NCBI GenBank assembly: GCA_008828725.1 | Contig: MEHQ01003762.1 | Coordinates: forward strand, 1,128,331 to 1,192,330 | Reading direction: 5' to 3' | From: Saccharina japonica | Taxonomy: Eukaryota; Sar; Phaeophyceae; Laminariales; Laminariaceae | Length of the DNA stretch: 64,000 bases | Shown here: positions 22,574 through 31,516 of the stretch, in pieces | Position numbering within the stretch: position 1 is the stretch's first letter | How the letters are laid out: each line of letters opens with the position of its first letter | The notes under the pieces: model-generated | Told to the model about the DNA's origin: nothing | What the model saw: only the letters and a program-made list of their open reading frames with translations | The model's database searches: none | Translations under genes and position numbers: made by a program

Positions 22574-23341
22574 CTACCTTGAAACTATTAAGTCGTCGAG
22601 ATAGGTCGGATTTGGCCCCCGTAGTTTGAGGGCCGTACCACGCAAGGAGAGCGTCCCACGCTTCCCTCGGCGAGGTACACCTGTGCAGTATACTTTTATC
22701 GCTCTTGCTCTTGAGAGCCGTCGACAGGAAATGCCAGTGTATGTATGTGTACTTTCGCGGCTATACCCCCTTGCGACAAGAACCGAGTTTTCGGTGTCTA
22801 ATTTCCCTACAAGAATGTACTGTGGTGGATCCGACACGAAAGCAGACAAGAACCCTACTCCCTTTGAGTAGTAACGAGCGTCCTTTGTCCAACAAGTGAA
22901 TTCCGGTTTCAGGCCACTAAATGCTGGTGCTGTGTTGTGCTTATATGCCAAATGGCGCGAGATAGGCAGACCAAAACCACCACCCAACTCACCGCCTGGG
23001 AATGCATCCCATTCGCCAGCCCTCCTTGGCTGGTCAGGCTGGCCCCTGGCTGGGCCCACCTCGACAGGAACAGCAGCCTCTCTGCGTCCCGTCGCTCCGA
23101 GATTGCGTGAGACATCCCCACGCAAAGTTGTCTCTCTTCCAGCACCTGTATCGTCTGCCACGCCTCCAGCAGCAGCAGAAGTTTCTCGTACAGCAGCAGA
23201 GGGTTCAGCCCCTCGTGAGCCCTCCCTTCCAGCAGCGCTGCTCCCAGCACTGCAGGACTCAGATCGGCCTTTGTTCCTCATGAACTTGGCCATCATGTCC
23301 TTCATGGCAAGCATCATCGACGCTTGCCCTTGCTCGACCAC
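22574..23341 (-). pseudogene. copia gag N-terminal region
   Basis: A 255-codon frame starting about 135 bases inside the 5' LTR, where gag is expected. It is rich in Gly/Ala/Ser, has a Met-rich start, and ends with GPNPTYLDDLIVSR in a shifted frame. Real gag homology appears to continue toward 22517 across a frameshift (a W-D-A-L-L-A-W-Y-G-like piece followed by LSRRLNSFKV). It is assigned mainly by position. Confidence 0.7.
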
Positions 23342-23476
23342 CAGCTGAAAATCGCTTCTCAGCTGTTGTACCTCATCTTTGGGAAGGCTTGGCTAGTCTT
23401 GAGCCGACCCGGAAGTCATTCTTGACTTTTTGTTCCAGACCTGATAACGTCAAGCTTTTGACAACCCACACTAGTG

Positions 23477-23699
23477 TGTTCGTAGATTGCAAATCTGGAT
23501 GCCCTGACTGCCCCGCAGTCTGATGAGATATTTTAAGGTCGTTGCATTAGAGGACAGAGCGAGAGAGAGAGCGGAGAGAGAGCGGAGTGCTCGAAATCTC
23601 GTCCCGCACGAGGCAAAATTCTTTAATAACGCCTGCGAATATATACGCAACCCTCTACAACTTTTGTAACCGTCATTGCTGACACGATCCAAAGGAACA
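23477..23699 (-). repeat. 5' LTR of the copia element
   Basis: A 223-bp partner of 13939-14163, with the same order of features and a shorter GA run. It is TGTTCG at one end and GGAACA at the other, then CTACG. A primer-binding site complementary to a known tRNA was not recognised next to it. Confidence 0.88.
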
Positions 23700-23704
23700 C
23701 TACG
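23700..23704. other. target-site duplication of the copia element (right)
   Basis: CTACG, identical to 13934-13938. Confidence 0.75.
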
Positions 23705-23721
23705 AACCACTGCTTGGGTAT

Positions 23722-24360
23722 TATTTTATTTCATTTTTTCGCCAGATGTTTTGATTTTTGTTTTCTTTTGGGAGATTTGGGCCTTACGGGATCCCGGATT
23801 TTCGGCGACGAAAAAAACACGAACCAATATTCGGCAATTGTTCGGCAGAGATTAGTAGAACACGTCTTCAAACGTTCAGGGCTCGTCTCGTCAAAACGGC
23901 GTGCACATTAGGGACCTTTGTGCGGTAAAACGTGCAATTTCCGGCATTACGTCGTACTTACTTGGTTTCAGTATGTATTCGATGTTTGGCGCTAAATATG
24001 ACTTAATGATGATCATACGCAGTCAGATCTTCAAATATTTGCGTGAATTTTAACACAAACATGGGTTGGACCACCCGGAAGCGGCTCGTTTATAAAACAA
24101 AATAGGAAAAAATGTACACATTCCTACGGAAACGCCTGACTATTCTTGGTTTCTTTGAAGGCCTGTGATTGGTCGGGTCACATTTTCGGCGGTGGATTCA
24201 GCCCTAGGTCCTTGATACCAAAAGCGGCGACGTCACCCTCTTCCACTGTTCATGGCGGTCAGTATGATACTAAATATATGATATTTGATGTGCTATTGCA
24301 TGTGGCACTCGTGGCTGCCGAAGTTTGGAGTGTTATGCTTGAACCAGCTTGCAGTCGTTG
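23722..24360 (+). repeat. right arm of an old inverted repeat
   Basis: Inverted partner of 13141-13780. A frame at 24146-24526 reads CDWSGHIFGGG, SPSSTVHGGQYDTKY and a leucine-rich segment. The left arm reads SPSPTVHGGEYDTKY in the matching place, with substitutions largely conservative. This suggests a former coding sequence of a repeated family that I cannot name. Confidence 0.75.
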
Positions 24361-25712
24361 GGCTCTGGGGTATGTTCGTCCGCACCCAAATACTCGAGAT
24401 CCGGCAGGTGGACCTAAGAAATTGTACCGATGCTGCTTTCAAGGGGAGCTCAATACGATGGACTTACCCAATCATGAAATGACGGATTCACACATTCAAC
24501 GAAACAATCCTACTCGTAGAGAGTAGAAATACAACCAAACTTGGACGTTGCACCACAAACAGACACGTGTGGGCACGAAATCGACCCCCTACCATACGTA
24601 ACAACATGTTCAGCCTTACCGTAGCGCGACTTGTCAGTCCTGGCGTAACATGACTTCAGTCCTTCTGGTTGTTCCATTCCATGTCTTACATTTTCGCCAA
24701 GATTTTCCTTGCTTCCTCCTAGACCAGCTTTTGATCCTGGGTCACATAGCAGGCTCATATCTCTCCTCCCCACTACAGTTTGTGCCTTGCCTACTGTACT
24801 ATCGATCGAAACCCTTGAGGTTTGTTTCCCCTCGCCGCTTGCGTCGAGTTACCACACCAACGCTAGGCACTTTCAGAGGACGATTCCTACTTCAAGATTT
24901 GAAGATGTATTCACAACCTCACGTCGGTGTGATTCGATTTAATACATCATAGTTTCAGTCGAGGGTACCCACTAGGCCACCGGTGCGCAGGGTCCTACCG
25001 GAGGGTTATGTTCAGTCGTGCCGTAGCACAGCTTCAGCCCTACCGTCGTATATTGTCAACCCCTACCCTAGCATGACGCTAGCCCCGCCGCACCATGGCG
25101 TCAGACCTACGGTAGCATGATTCCAGTCCCACGTATATACAATGATTGCAACCCTACCTACTGTAGTATGATGATCAGCGCCAACTTACTGTAGCATGAC
25201 GTTAGCCCTGCCGCACCACGACGTCAGCTCTACCGCCGTGACGCGACCTCAGATTTACCGTGGCATGGGATTGAGACCAAACGTAGTCGGACTTCAGTCG
25301 GGTCGTGGCATGATATTCAGCCCTACCGAAACATTTATTCAACTTTACCGCAGCATGACTGCAGCCCTATTGTACTCCGAGTTTAGCTCTACCCTACCAC
25401 GATGTTCATACCTACCCGTAGCATGATGTTCAACAGGCCTACTCTACCATGACTTCAACCCAACTGTAGCGTGATGTTAGGCATAGCCTCAATAAAACCC
25501 TCACCGTCCCCATGCACACCATTGCTTGAAATGATATCAAGTTTATATATCGGTTGAGCGTGATACCAGGGAGCCCGTGTTCTAGGCCAACGTAGTGTTG
25601 GATGATATTCAGCACGCGCCAACAAAACAGTCTCTTCCAAAGTAGCCACATATTTTCCTTCATCTAGACCAACCAGCCCCACCAAACCCATTAGGATGCG
25701 TCTGACAAAAGC
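24361..25712. other. gene-free stretch with a degenerate minisatellite
   Basis: No gene recognised. Most of it is the degenerate repeat at 24600-25480. The last 230 bases form the 3' flank of the TPR gene. Confidence 0.6.
24600..25480. repeat. degenerate minisatellite, unit about 22-28 bp
   Basis: Successive variants of a motif close to CCCTACCGTAGCATGAYKTCAG occur some 25-30 times (for instance near 25071, 25110, 25187, 25350 and 25416). Units vary in length and sequence, so the array is old. It lies just downstream of the TPR gene. Confidence 0.8.
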
Positions 25713-28700
25713 TTATTCGTGGAGCCAATTGCCTAAGTCTATGTTTGCCTCTTCCGGCCGTCCCAATTCCAACACGCAACGACTCAGCCACTCCAACGTA
25801 GTAGCAATCAACTCGTCATCGCGTCCGAGCATGTTTTCCTGGATCTCAAGCGATCGCCTCAGTAGCGCCTCCCCCTCTCCCGCGCGCCCCGCCTCAAGAA
25901 CACATATTCCCAAGTAACACAGTGTCGTGGGATCGGGCACATCCCCAGGGCTGAGTTCTCGCTCCTCAATCTCCAGCGATCGCTTCAAAAACGACTCCGC
26001 ATCACCTGGCCGGCCCGCCTTAAAAATGCACTCCCCCAGCCAACCTAATGTAATGGGGTCAGGCTCCTCGTTGGGGCCCAAATTGGCCTCCTCGATCTCC
26101 ATCCCCCGCCTATAGAAAGCCTCAGCCTCCTCCGGCCGTCCATCCTCTAGGATACAATTGGCAAGCCAAAGTAGTCGGAGAGCAACGAAATTGTTATCGG
26201 GGCCAAGGTTTGCCTCAGTTATATCGACCGCCCGCCGACAACATTCTTCCGCTTCCCGCAACCGTCCTAATTCTGTGATGCACCCCGCCAGAGAGTCGAG
26301 GGTGTCGGCAACGGACAGGTCGTGGATACCAAGGTGCGTCTCCTTGATGACGAGCTCTCGCTTGAACAACTCCTCCGCCTCCTTCGGCCGCGCAAGATTC
26401 TGAACGCACTGACCCAGCCGGTGTAACGCGGAGACAAGCGACAAGTCCTCGGGTCCAAATTTCAGCTGCCTTATCTCCAATTCACGCTTTGTGAAATCCT
26501 CTGCCTCCTCTAGCCGATCCTTCTCCCGGGAACACCTCTCCAGCTGACCGAGAATGTCCGCAACAGACAAATCGTCAGGGCCGAGCTTTTCCTCCGTTAT
26601 CACAAGCTCGCGCTTGAACAATATTTCCGCCTCGTCCGGCCGGCCCGCAGCAAGGCGGAACCCGCCGAGCCAGTTGAGTGTATTAGCTATTAACAGGTCC
26701 TGCGGTTCCATGCTCCCCTCCCTGACTTTCAGTTCTCGCTTCATGAACTGCTCCGCTTCCTCCGGCCGCCCTAACTGCTGTACGCAGCGACCCAGCCGGT
26801 TCAAAAGATCGGCAACCGTCAAGTCGTCGGACCTTTCTTGAGCCTCCCTGATCTGAAGTTCTTGCTTCATGTAGCCCTCTGCCTCCTTCGGCCGTCCTGT
26901 GTTTAAGAGGAACGGCCCAAACCAGCGAAGCACGCTGGCAACAGACAAATCGTCGGGTATTACCTTCGATCTCGTGACGACTAACGCCTTATTGAAAAAA
27001 TCCTCCGCCTCCCGAAACCGCCCCAACATGCTAGTGCAGTTTCCCAACCTGACCAGTGTATTCGCAACGGCCACATCGTTTGAACCAAAAAGCGCCATTT
27101 TGTGTTCCAACTCTTGCTTAAAGAAACCTTCTGCGTCTTCCAGCCTCCCGACTCCTAGTAGGCACTCGCCCATGTAGGACAGAGCAGGCTCGACTCTCAA
27201 GGCAGCGGATCCTAGCGTTCCCTCCATGATCTCAATCGCTTTATTGAAAAACGCCTCCAACTCGCCTGGTGATCCCATTGTTTGAGCGGAACGGCCAATA
27301 CTTATAAGCGTAAAGACCACGGAGAATAAATCGGGTTCGGGCTTTGACCGCTGGATCTCAAACCCTCGTTTAAACAGATTATTGGCCTTCGCCGGCCGGT
27401 TCGTGTTTAGAGCGACCCTTCCCAGGCAGTCGAGCGTGTGCGCAACGGGCAAGCCGTCGGGGCCAACCTCCGCCTCTTTGATCTGCAGCACACGGATGAA
27501 TATTTCCTCTGCCTCGCCCAGACGCCCGACATTCTCGGCACATTCGCCTAGCCACCCCAGGGTAACGGCCACAGACAAGTGGTTGGGGCCGAGAACACTC
27601 TCCTCGATCTCCAGCGCTTGAGTAAATAACCCCTCTGCCTCCCTTGGCCGTTTGCATTCAAGCTCAATTGTTCCTAGCCAGAACAGTGTTAGGGCAACGG
27701 AAAGATCCTTGCAGCCGTGTTTAGTTTGCAACATCTCCAAGTTGCGAGCGAACAAAGTCTTCGCTTCCTCTGGCCGTCCCGCGTCCTTGACGCACTGACC
27801 CAGTGAGAACAGGGCGTCGGTAATGCGCGAGTCGTCGGACTTCACATGTACCTCCCAGAATCCCAGCTCTTGCTTGAACAATACCTCTGCCTCATCCAGT
27901 CGCCCCTGTAGATACACGCACTTCCCGAGCATTTTGAGCACGACCCCAACAAACGAGTCGCCGGTGGCGAGATTGGAGTCAGATATTTTGAGCGCACGCT
28001 CAAAGTACCCTTCTGCCTCCCCCGGCCGTCCGCCTTCAAGGACAGAGTGCCCAATCCACTGCAGTACGGCAACGTAGTCATTGTCTGACCCAAGGTGCGC
28101 TTCTCGGATCTTCAGCGCTCGCCTAAACAAAGCTTCCGCCTCGCCCGGCCGTCCAGTCCTAATAACACACTCACCAAGGGAGGTTATAGAAACTGCGACA
28201 GCCTCAGAACTAAACCCAACGTTAGTCTCCTTCATCTCAAGGCTTCGTCTAAAGTAGTCCTCCGCCTCCCCAGGCCGTCCCGAAGCCATAATACAACCCG
28301 CCAACGAATTCAGCGTGGACCCAACCGCCGGATCGTTGGGGCCAAGTGTCGCCTGTTCGATTTCTATCACTCGCTTGAAAAAACACTCCGCCTCTCCATG
28401 CCGCCCCAACTCTTGAACGCAACGCCCGAGCCAGTGCAAAGCATCGGCAGTAAGCAAAGGGTCGTGCGGTTCCTGTGCCTCCCTGACTTCGAGCACTTGC
28501 TTCAGAAACCTCTCCGCTTCCTGTGGCCTTCCAGCCTTAAGCAGGAACGGTCCAAGCCAGCAAATCATATTGGCAAGGAAGGGGTCGTCGGGCACCATGT
28601 TGGACTGCCTGATAGCTAGCCCTCGCCGTGATGCCCCCTCCCCGTCTTCAGGCCTACCGCTGTCGCTTCGGCAACGGCCTAGCATAAGAAGTATACTGGC

Positions 28701-30908
28701 AACGAACGAGTCCTTGGACCCCAACCGACTCTCTGTGATCTTCAGGGCTCGCGAAATAAGAGCTTCTGCCTCGGCCGGCCGTCCGTCTCTACGAAGGCAC
28801 TCGCCACGGAGATAAAGGGCTTGTGCGATCGATGCGTGATCAGGATCTAGCAGTGTTTCCCGAGTCTCCAACTCTCGCCGGAAACATTCCCCCGCTTCTC
28901 CTGGCTGACCCGAGTTCATAATGCAAAGCCCCAATACGCTCAGTGTGGATGCAACCGCCAAGTGGCGGGGTCCAAACATCAACTGTGTGCTCGCTAGATT
29001 TTGTCTGAACAAGCACCCGGCCTCTTCCCACTTCCCTAAGCCTAGAAAGCAATGCCCTAGCCAGTGCAAAGCGGTGTTTTTGGACAGGTCACTCGACTCC
29101 CTTTGTTTCAGCTGCCGCTTCAAGAACCTCTCCGCCTCATCAAGCCGGCCAGCCAACACCAAACACGGCCCGACCCAGTCTGGCGCATCCACCATGGAGG
29201 CACAATCTTTGGAACCTCTGTTCGATTGGCAAAGGGCTAGTGCACGCATGAGGAAACCCTGTGCTTCATCCGGTCGCTTGTCCTCGCAAAGGCTGTACCC
29301 CAGCCAAAAAAGGATTTTGGTGGAGGGCAACTTGTCACAGTTGATTCCCCCGTCTGCGAGGCTCAGGTTCCGCTTGAAAAACAGTGCGGCCTCGCCGGGT
29401 CGTCTAGCGTCGAACGCGCAACGGCCAAGCCAAAATAGCGCGATGCTGACGGATGCGCCGTCTTGTCCGGGGTTCGCCTCCACTATTGCCAGCGCTCGCT
29501 TGAAGAAGCCCTCGGCGATTGCCGGCCACCCCGTGTCTAAGACGCACCGTCCTGACTCAACGAGCGCAGTGGCGACGGATGGATCGTTGGGGCCGAGTTC
29601 CGCCTTCCTAATGTTCATCGCGAGCGTTAACAAAAACTCCGCCTGCCTAGCCCGTCGTTTCCTTCTGAGGTACCGCCCGTGCTTAAAAAATGCGTTTGCC
29701 ACAAACAAGATGGAGGGTGTGAAATTCGTCCGTTCAAGCGTGAGCACTCTTGTCGAGACATACTCCGCGTGGTGCCTCCATGTACCTGGCCCTTGAGCGT
29801 AGCCACCCGTCCACATCAATGAGGGCACGGCCTGATCGTTACGAGTAGACGCAAGACTTGAATGGTCGTGATGTTGCAATGAGCGCCAGAGTCGGGTATC
29901 TACGCCATCATTGCGCCGAGTCGTACTTAAGCAGGCACAGTACCTGATGAACGCTGTGGCCAGTTGAGCACTGCTATAGCCGCCGAGCCATAGTACTCTC
30001 TTCCCATCCGAATTTTCTAGGCTTGAGACGCGACCAGCTAATTCGCCACACTCCTTGATGCGATCCGGTTCCTGCAAGCGACCACCCACACATCCAACGG
30101 CCACAACTTTTATTGGTCTCTTGACCCCGTCCATAATGAGCAGTCGCGATGCTGTGGCGTTTGGTCCTCCCTTGTCTTCCATCACGCACAAACTTCGAAG
30201 CAACCGGCGCGTGCCTAGCTCTAGGGGATCTGCAACTCCCATGGAAAGCAGCTGGGACACGAATGATTGTGAGCTCTGCCAATATCCCCCCTCGATACAT
30301 GACCACGTACTCCACGGCTCGACATGTGTACTAGCACCCACACCGTAGTCAACGTCGTAGAGCGCGACCTGGTAGGCCCACCGAGGGATGTCGCTCCTGC
30401 AAGCGCTGCGCCGTTCCAGGCGATTACTTGATGCCAGCGGAACGTGAGCGAGATGCTTGCGATACAGGCAAGATGGATCCAGGTTCACGACCTCTAGCTG
30501 CTGCGTGCTCCCCATCGCACCCTCACACGTCTCTGCCCGGTGTACCTGAAGCAGTGTCGGCTCCACGATGAAACGGTCCTGCTGCAAGTAGGAGACACAG
30601 GGCGAAGGTAAGGCTCCGCATCGACATTGTTGTTCAGTACTATTGGAGGCTGCTGTTCGCGGTAGTAAATCTGTCACGAGTGCGGTATAGCATCCAGTAA
30701 AAGAGCCACTGGCGGAGGTCGGAGGTCTCATATATTCCCGTTGAATGTGTTTACGATCGTTGAAGTTACAGAGGAATGCAGACGTACTGCTGTGGGCACG
30801 ATTACGGGGTATGTATACGTTTCCGTGGCCGCTGTGCGTGTAAAGCGTATATTGGTGCCGCCAACGTTCAGGTGAGGGGCAACCCAACGGCAACAGTATC
30901 ACAAACAC
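25713..30908 (-). CDS. giant TPR-repeat protein (about 32 kinesin-light-chain-type TPRs)
   Basis: An uninterrupted frame of 1,731 codons. From about residue 403 to the end it consists of some 32 tandem units of about 42 residues with the pattern VAxTLxWLGxCxxxxGRPxEAExLFKRALxIxExxLGPDDLS. These are TPR_10/TPR_12-type repeats of the kinesin light chain group, forming a protein-binding superhelix. The same repeat type follows NB-ARC in Ectocarpus receptor-like genes. The first 400 residues show no P-loop or other motif I recognise, so NB-ARC is absent or lies in an unseen exon. The true start is uncertain: ATG codons 61 and 132 are alternatives, and the 5' part may be intron or UTR. All repeats are in one exon. 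The gene runs in the same direction as the gene at 31517-32695. Confidence 0.9.
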   Translation of the reverse strand: MFVILLPLGCPSPERWRHQYTLYTHSGHGNVYIPRNRAHSSTSAFLCNFNDRKHIQREYMRPPTSASGSFTGCYTALVTDLLPRTAASNSTEQQCRCGALPSPCVSYLQQDRFIVEPTLLQVHRAETCEGAMGSTQQLEVVNLDPSCLYRKHLAHVPLASSNRLERRSACRSDIPRWAYQVALYDVDYGVGASTHVEPWSTWSCIEGGYWQSSQSFVSQLLSMGVADPLELGTRRLLRSLCVMEDKGGPNATASRLLIMDGVKRPIKVVAVGCVGGRLQEPDRIKECGELAGRVSSLENSDGKRVLWLGGYSSAQLATAFIRYCACLSTTRRNDGVDTRLWRSLQHHDHSSLASTRNDQAVPSLMWTGGYAQGPGTWRHHAEYVSTRVLTLERTNFTPSILFVANAFFKHGRYLRRKRRARQAEFLLTLAMNIRKAELGPNDPSVATALVESGRCVLDTGWPAIAEGFFKRALAIVEANPGQDGASVSIALFWLGRCAFDARRPGEAALFFKRNLSLADGGINCDKLPSTKILFWLGYSLCEDKRPDEAQGFLMRALALCQSNRGSKDCASMVDAPDWVGPCLVLAGRLDEAERFLKRQLKQRESSDLSKNTALHWLGHCFLGLGKWEEAGCLFRQNLASTQLMFGPRHLAVASTLSVLGLCIMNSGQPGEAGECFRRELETRETLLDPDHASIAQALYLRGECLRRDGRPAEAEALISRALKITESRLGSKDSFVASILLMLGRCRSDSGRPEDGEGASRRGLAIRQSNMVPDDPFLANMICWLGPFLLKAGRPQEAERFLKQVLEVREAQEPHDPLLTADALHWLGRCVQELGRHGEAECFFKRVIEIEQATLGPNDPAVGSTLNSLAGCIMASGRPGEAEDYFRRSLEMKETNVGFSSEAVAVSITSLGECVIRTGRPGEAEALFRRALKIREAHLGSDNDYVAVLQWIGHSVLEGGRPGEAEGYFERALKISDSNLATGDSFVGVVLKMLGKCVYLQGRLDEAEVLFKQELGFWEVHVKSDDSRITDALFSLGQCVKDAGRPEEAKTLFARNLEMLQTKHGCKDLSVALTLFWLGTIELECKRPREAEGLFTQALEIEESVLGPNHLSVAVTLGWLGECAENVGRLGEAEEIFIRVLQIKEAEVGPDGLPVAHTLDCLGRVALNTNRPAKANNLFKRGFEIQRSKPEPDLFSVVFTLISIGRSAQTMGSPGELEAFFNKAIEIMEGTLGSAALRVEPALSYMGECLLGVGRLEDAEGFFKQELEHKMALFGSNDVAVANTLVRLGNCTSMLGRFREAEDFFNKALVVTRSKVIPDDLSVASVLRWFGPFLLNTGRPKEAEGYMKQELQIREAQERSDDLTVADLLNRLGRCVQQLGRPEEAEQFMKRELKVREGSMEPQDLLIANTLNWLGGFRLAAGRPDEAEILFKRELVITEEKLGPDDLSVADILGQLERCSREKDRLEEAEDFTKRELEIRQLKFGPEDLSLVSALHRLGQCVQNLARPKEAEELFKRELVIKETHLGIHDLSVADTLDSLAGCITELGRLREAEECCRRAVDITEANLGPDNNFVALRLLWLANCILEDGRPEEAEAFYRRGMEIEEANLGPNEEPDPITLGWLGECIFKAGRPGDAESFLKRSLEIEERELSPGDVPDPTTLCYLGICVLEAGRAGEGEALLRRSLEIQENMLGRDDELIATTLEWLSRCVLELGRPEEANIDLGNWLHE

Positions 30909-31516
30909 GGCACCAGGCTTGTAAGGTATCGGGGGTTAACTGTATGACTCAAGCAGCCGACATGAGGAGCTCTACGATTCAATACCCAGAACAAGTGTGT
31001 GTGCGAACTGATATACACCCGTCCTCCGATATGTTTTACACTGTAAATATATTCTAACTATGTTTTAACCCTTCGTTGTATCACCCTCCTATTATTAGGT
31101 GAATCGTAGATGCGGGGTCACATTGCAGCCCGCCCCCCCCCCTCACTACGATAAACGCCTTGCACGGTTAGCGCGAGAAATACCAGATACTTTATTTCCG
31201 CGCCCACCCGCAGCCAGTTGTCCATGCGCACACTAGGCGCTCTCAGTGATTCGTGTGGTTCGATAAAACATCAAGCTCTCTTACGATAATCGAACCCTGC
31301 GATATCACCAGTAGGAGGGTTCGAGATTAACCACGGCAGTAGAGCTCCTGGGCGAGCGGAGTGCGATGGACAACCTTTATAGACTACATACGCATGCATC
31401 ATTCTCTAATCGTCGTTAATACCTTCGAGACGAATTGGGGTGAAAAATACATTGGACACATTGTGTGTAATTATGACGTCCCGAGAGATATCACGAAGCA
31501 GGTAGAGGGATCTTTA
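30909..31516. other. spacer between the two minus-strand genes
   Basis: No NB-ARC or other domain was found in any frame here. A C-run lies at about 31131-31141. The 608 bp could be an intergenic region or an intron if the flanking frames belong to one transcript. Confidence 0.5.

Larger units (their letters stand above)
13939..23699 (-). mobile_element. Ty1/copia LTR retrotransposon, decayed, with internal duplication and insertion
   Basis: The element lies on the minus strand between two LTRs of about 224 bp that begin TGTTSG and end SGAACA. CTACG flanks it on both sides. In element order (high to low coordinates) it encodes gag, three zinc knuckles, a DSGA protease, an HHCC/integrase, a reverse transcriptase and an RNase H. 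That is the copia gene order, with integrase before RT. Several frameshifts and stops break the polyprotein. The two LTRs differ by roughly eight substitutions plus a small indel in a GA run, by eye. Extra DNA (14758-18469) consists of 2.45 kb of unrelated sequence, a second copy of the element's 3' end, and a MITE. It cannot be mobile by itself. Confidence 0.9.

Noticed and set aside
26554-29796. Serine/proline-rich plus-strand frames (up to 291 codons) opposite the TPR gene
   Set aside because: Antisense shadows of the TPR repeats; their periodicity follows the TPR unit.
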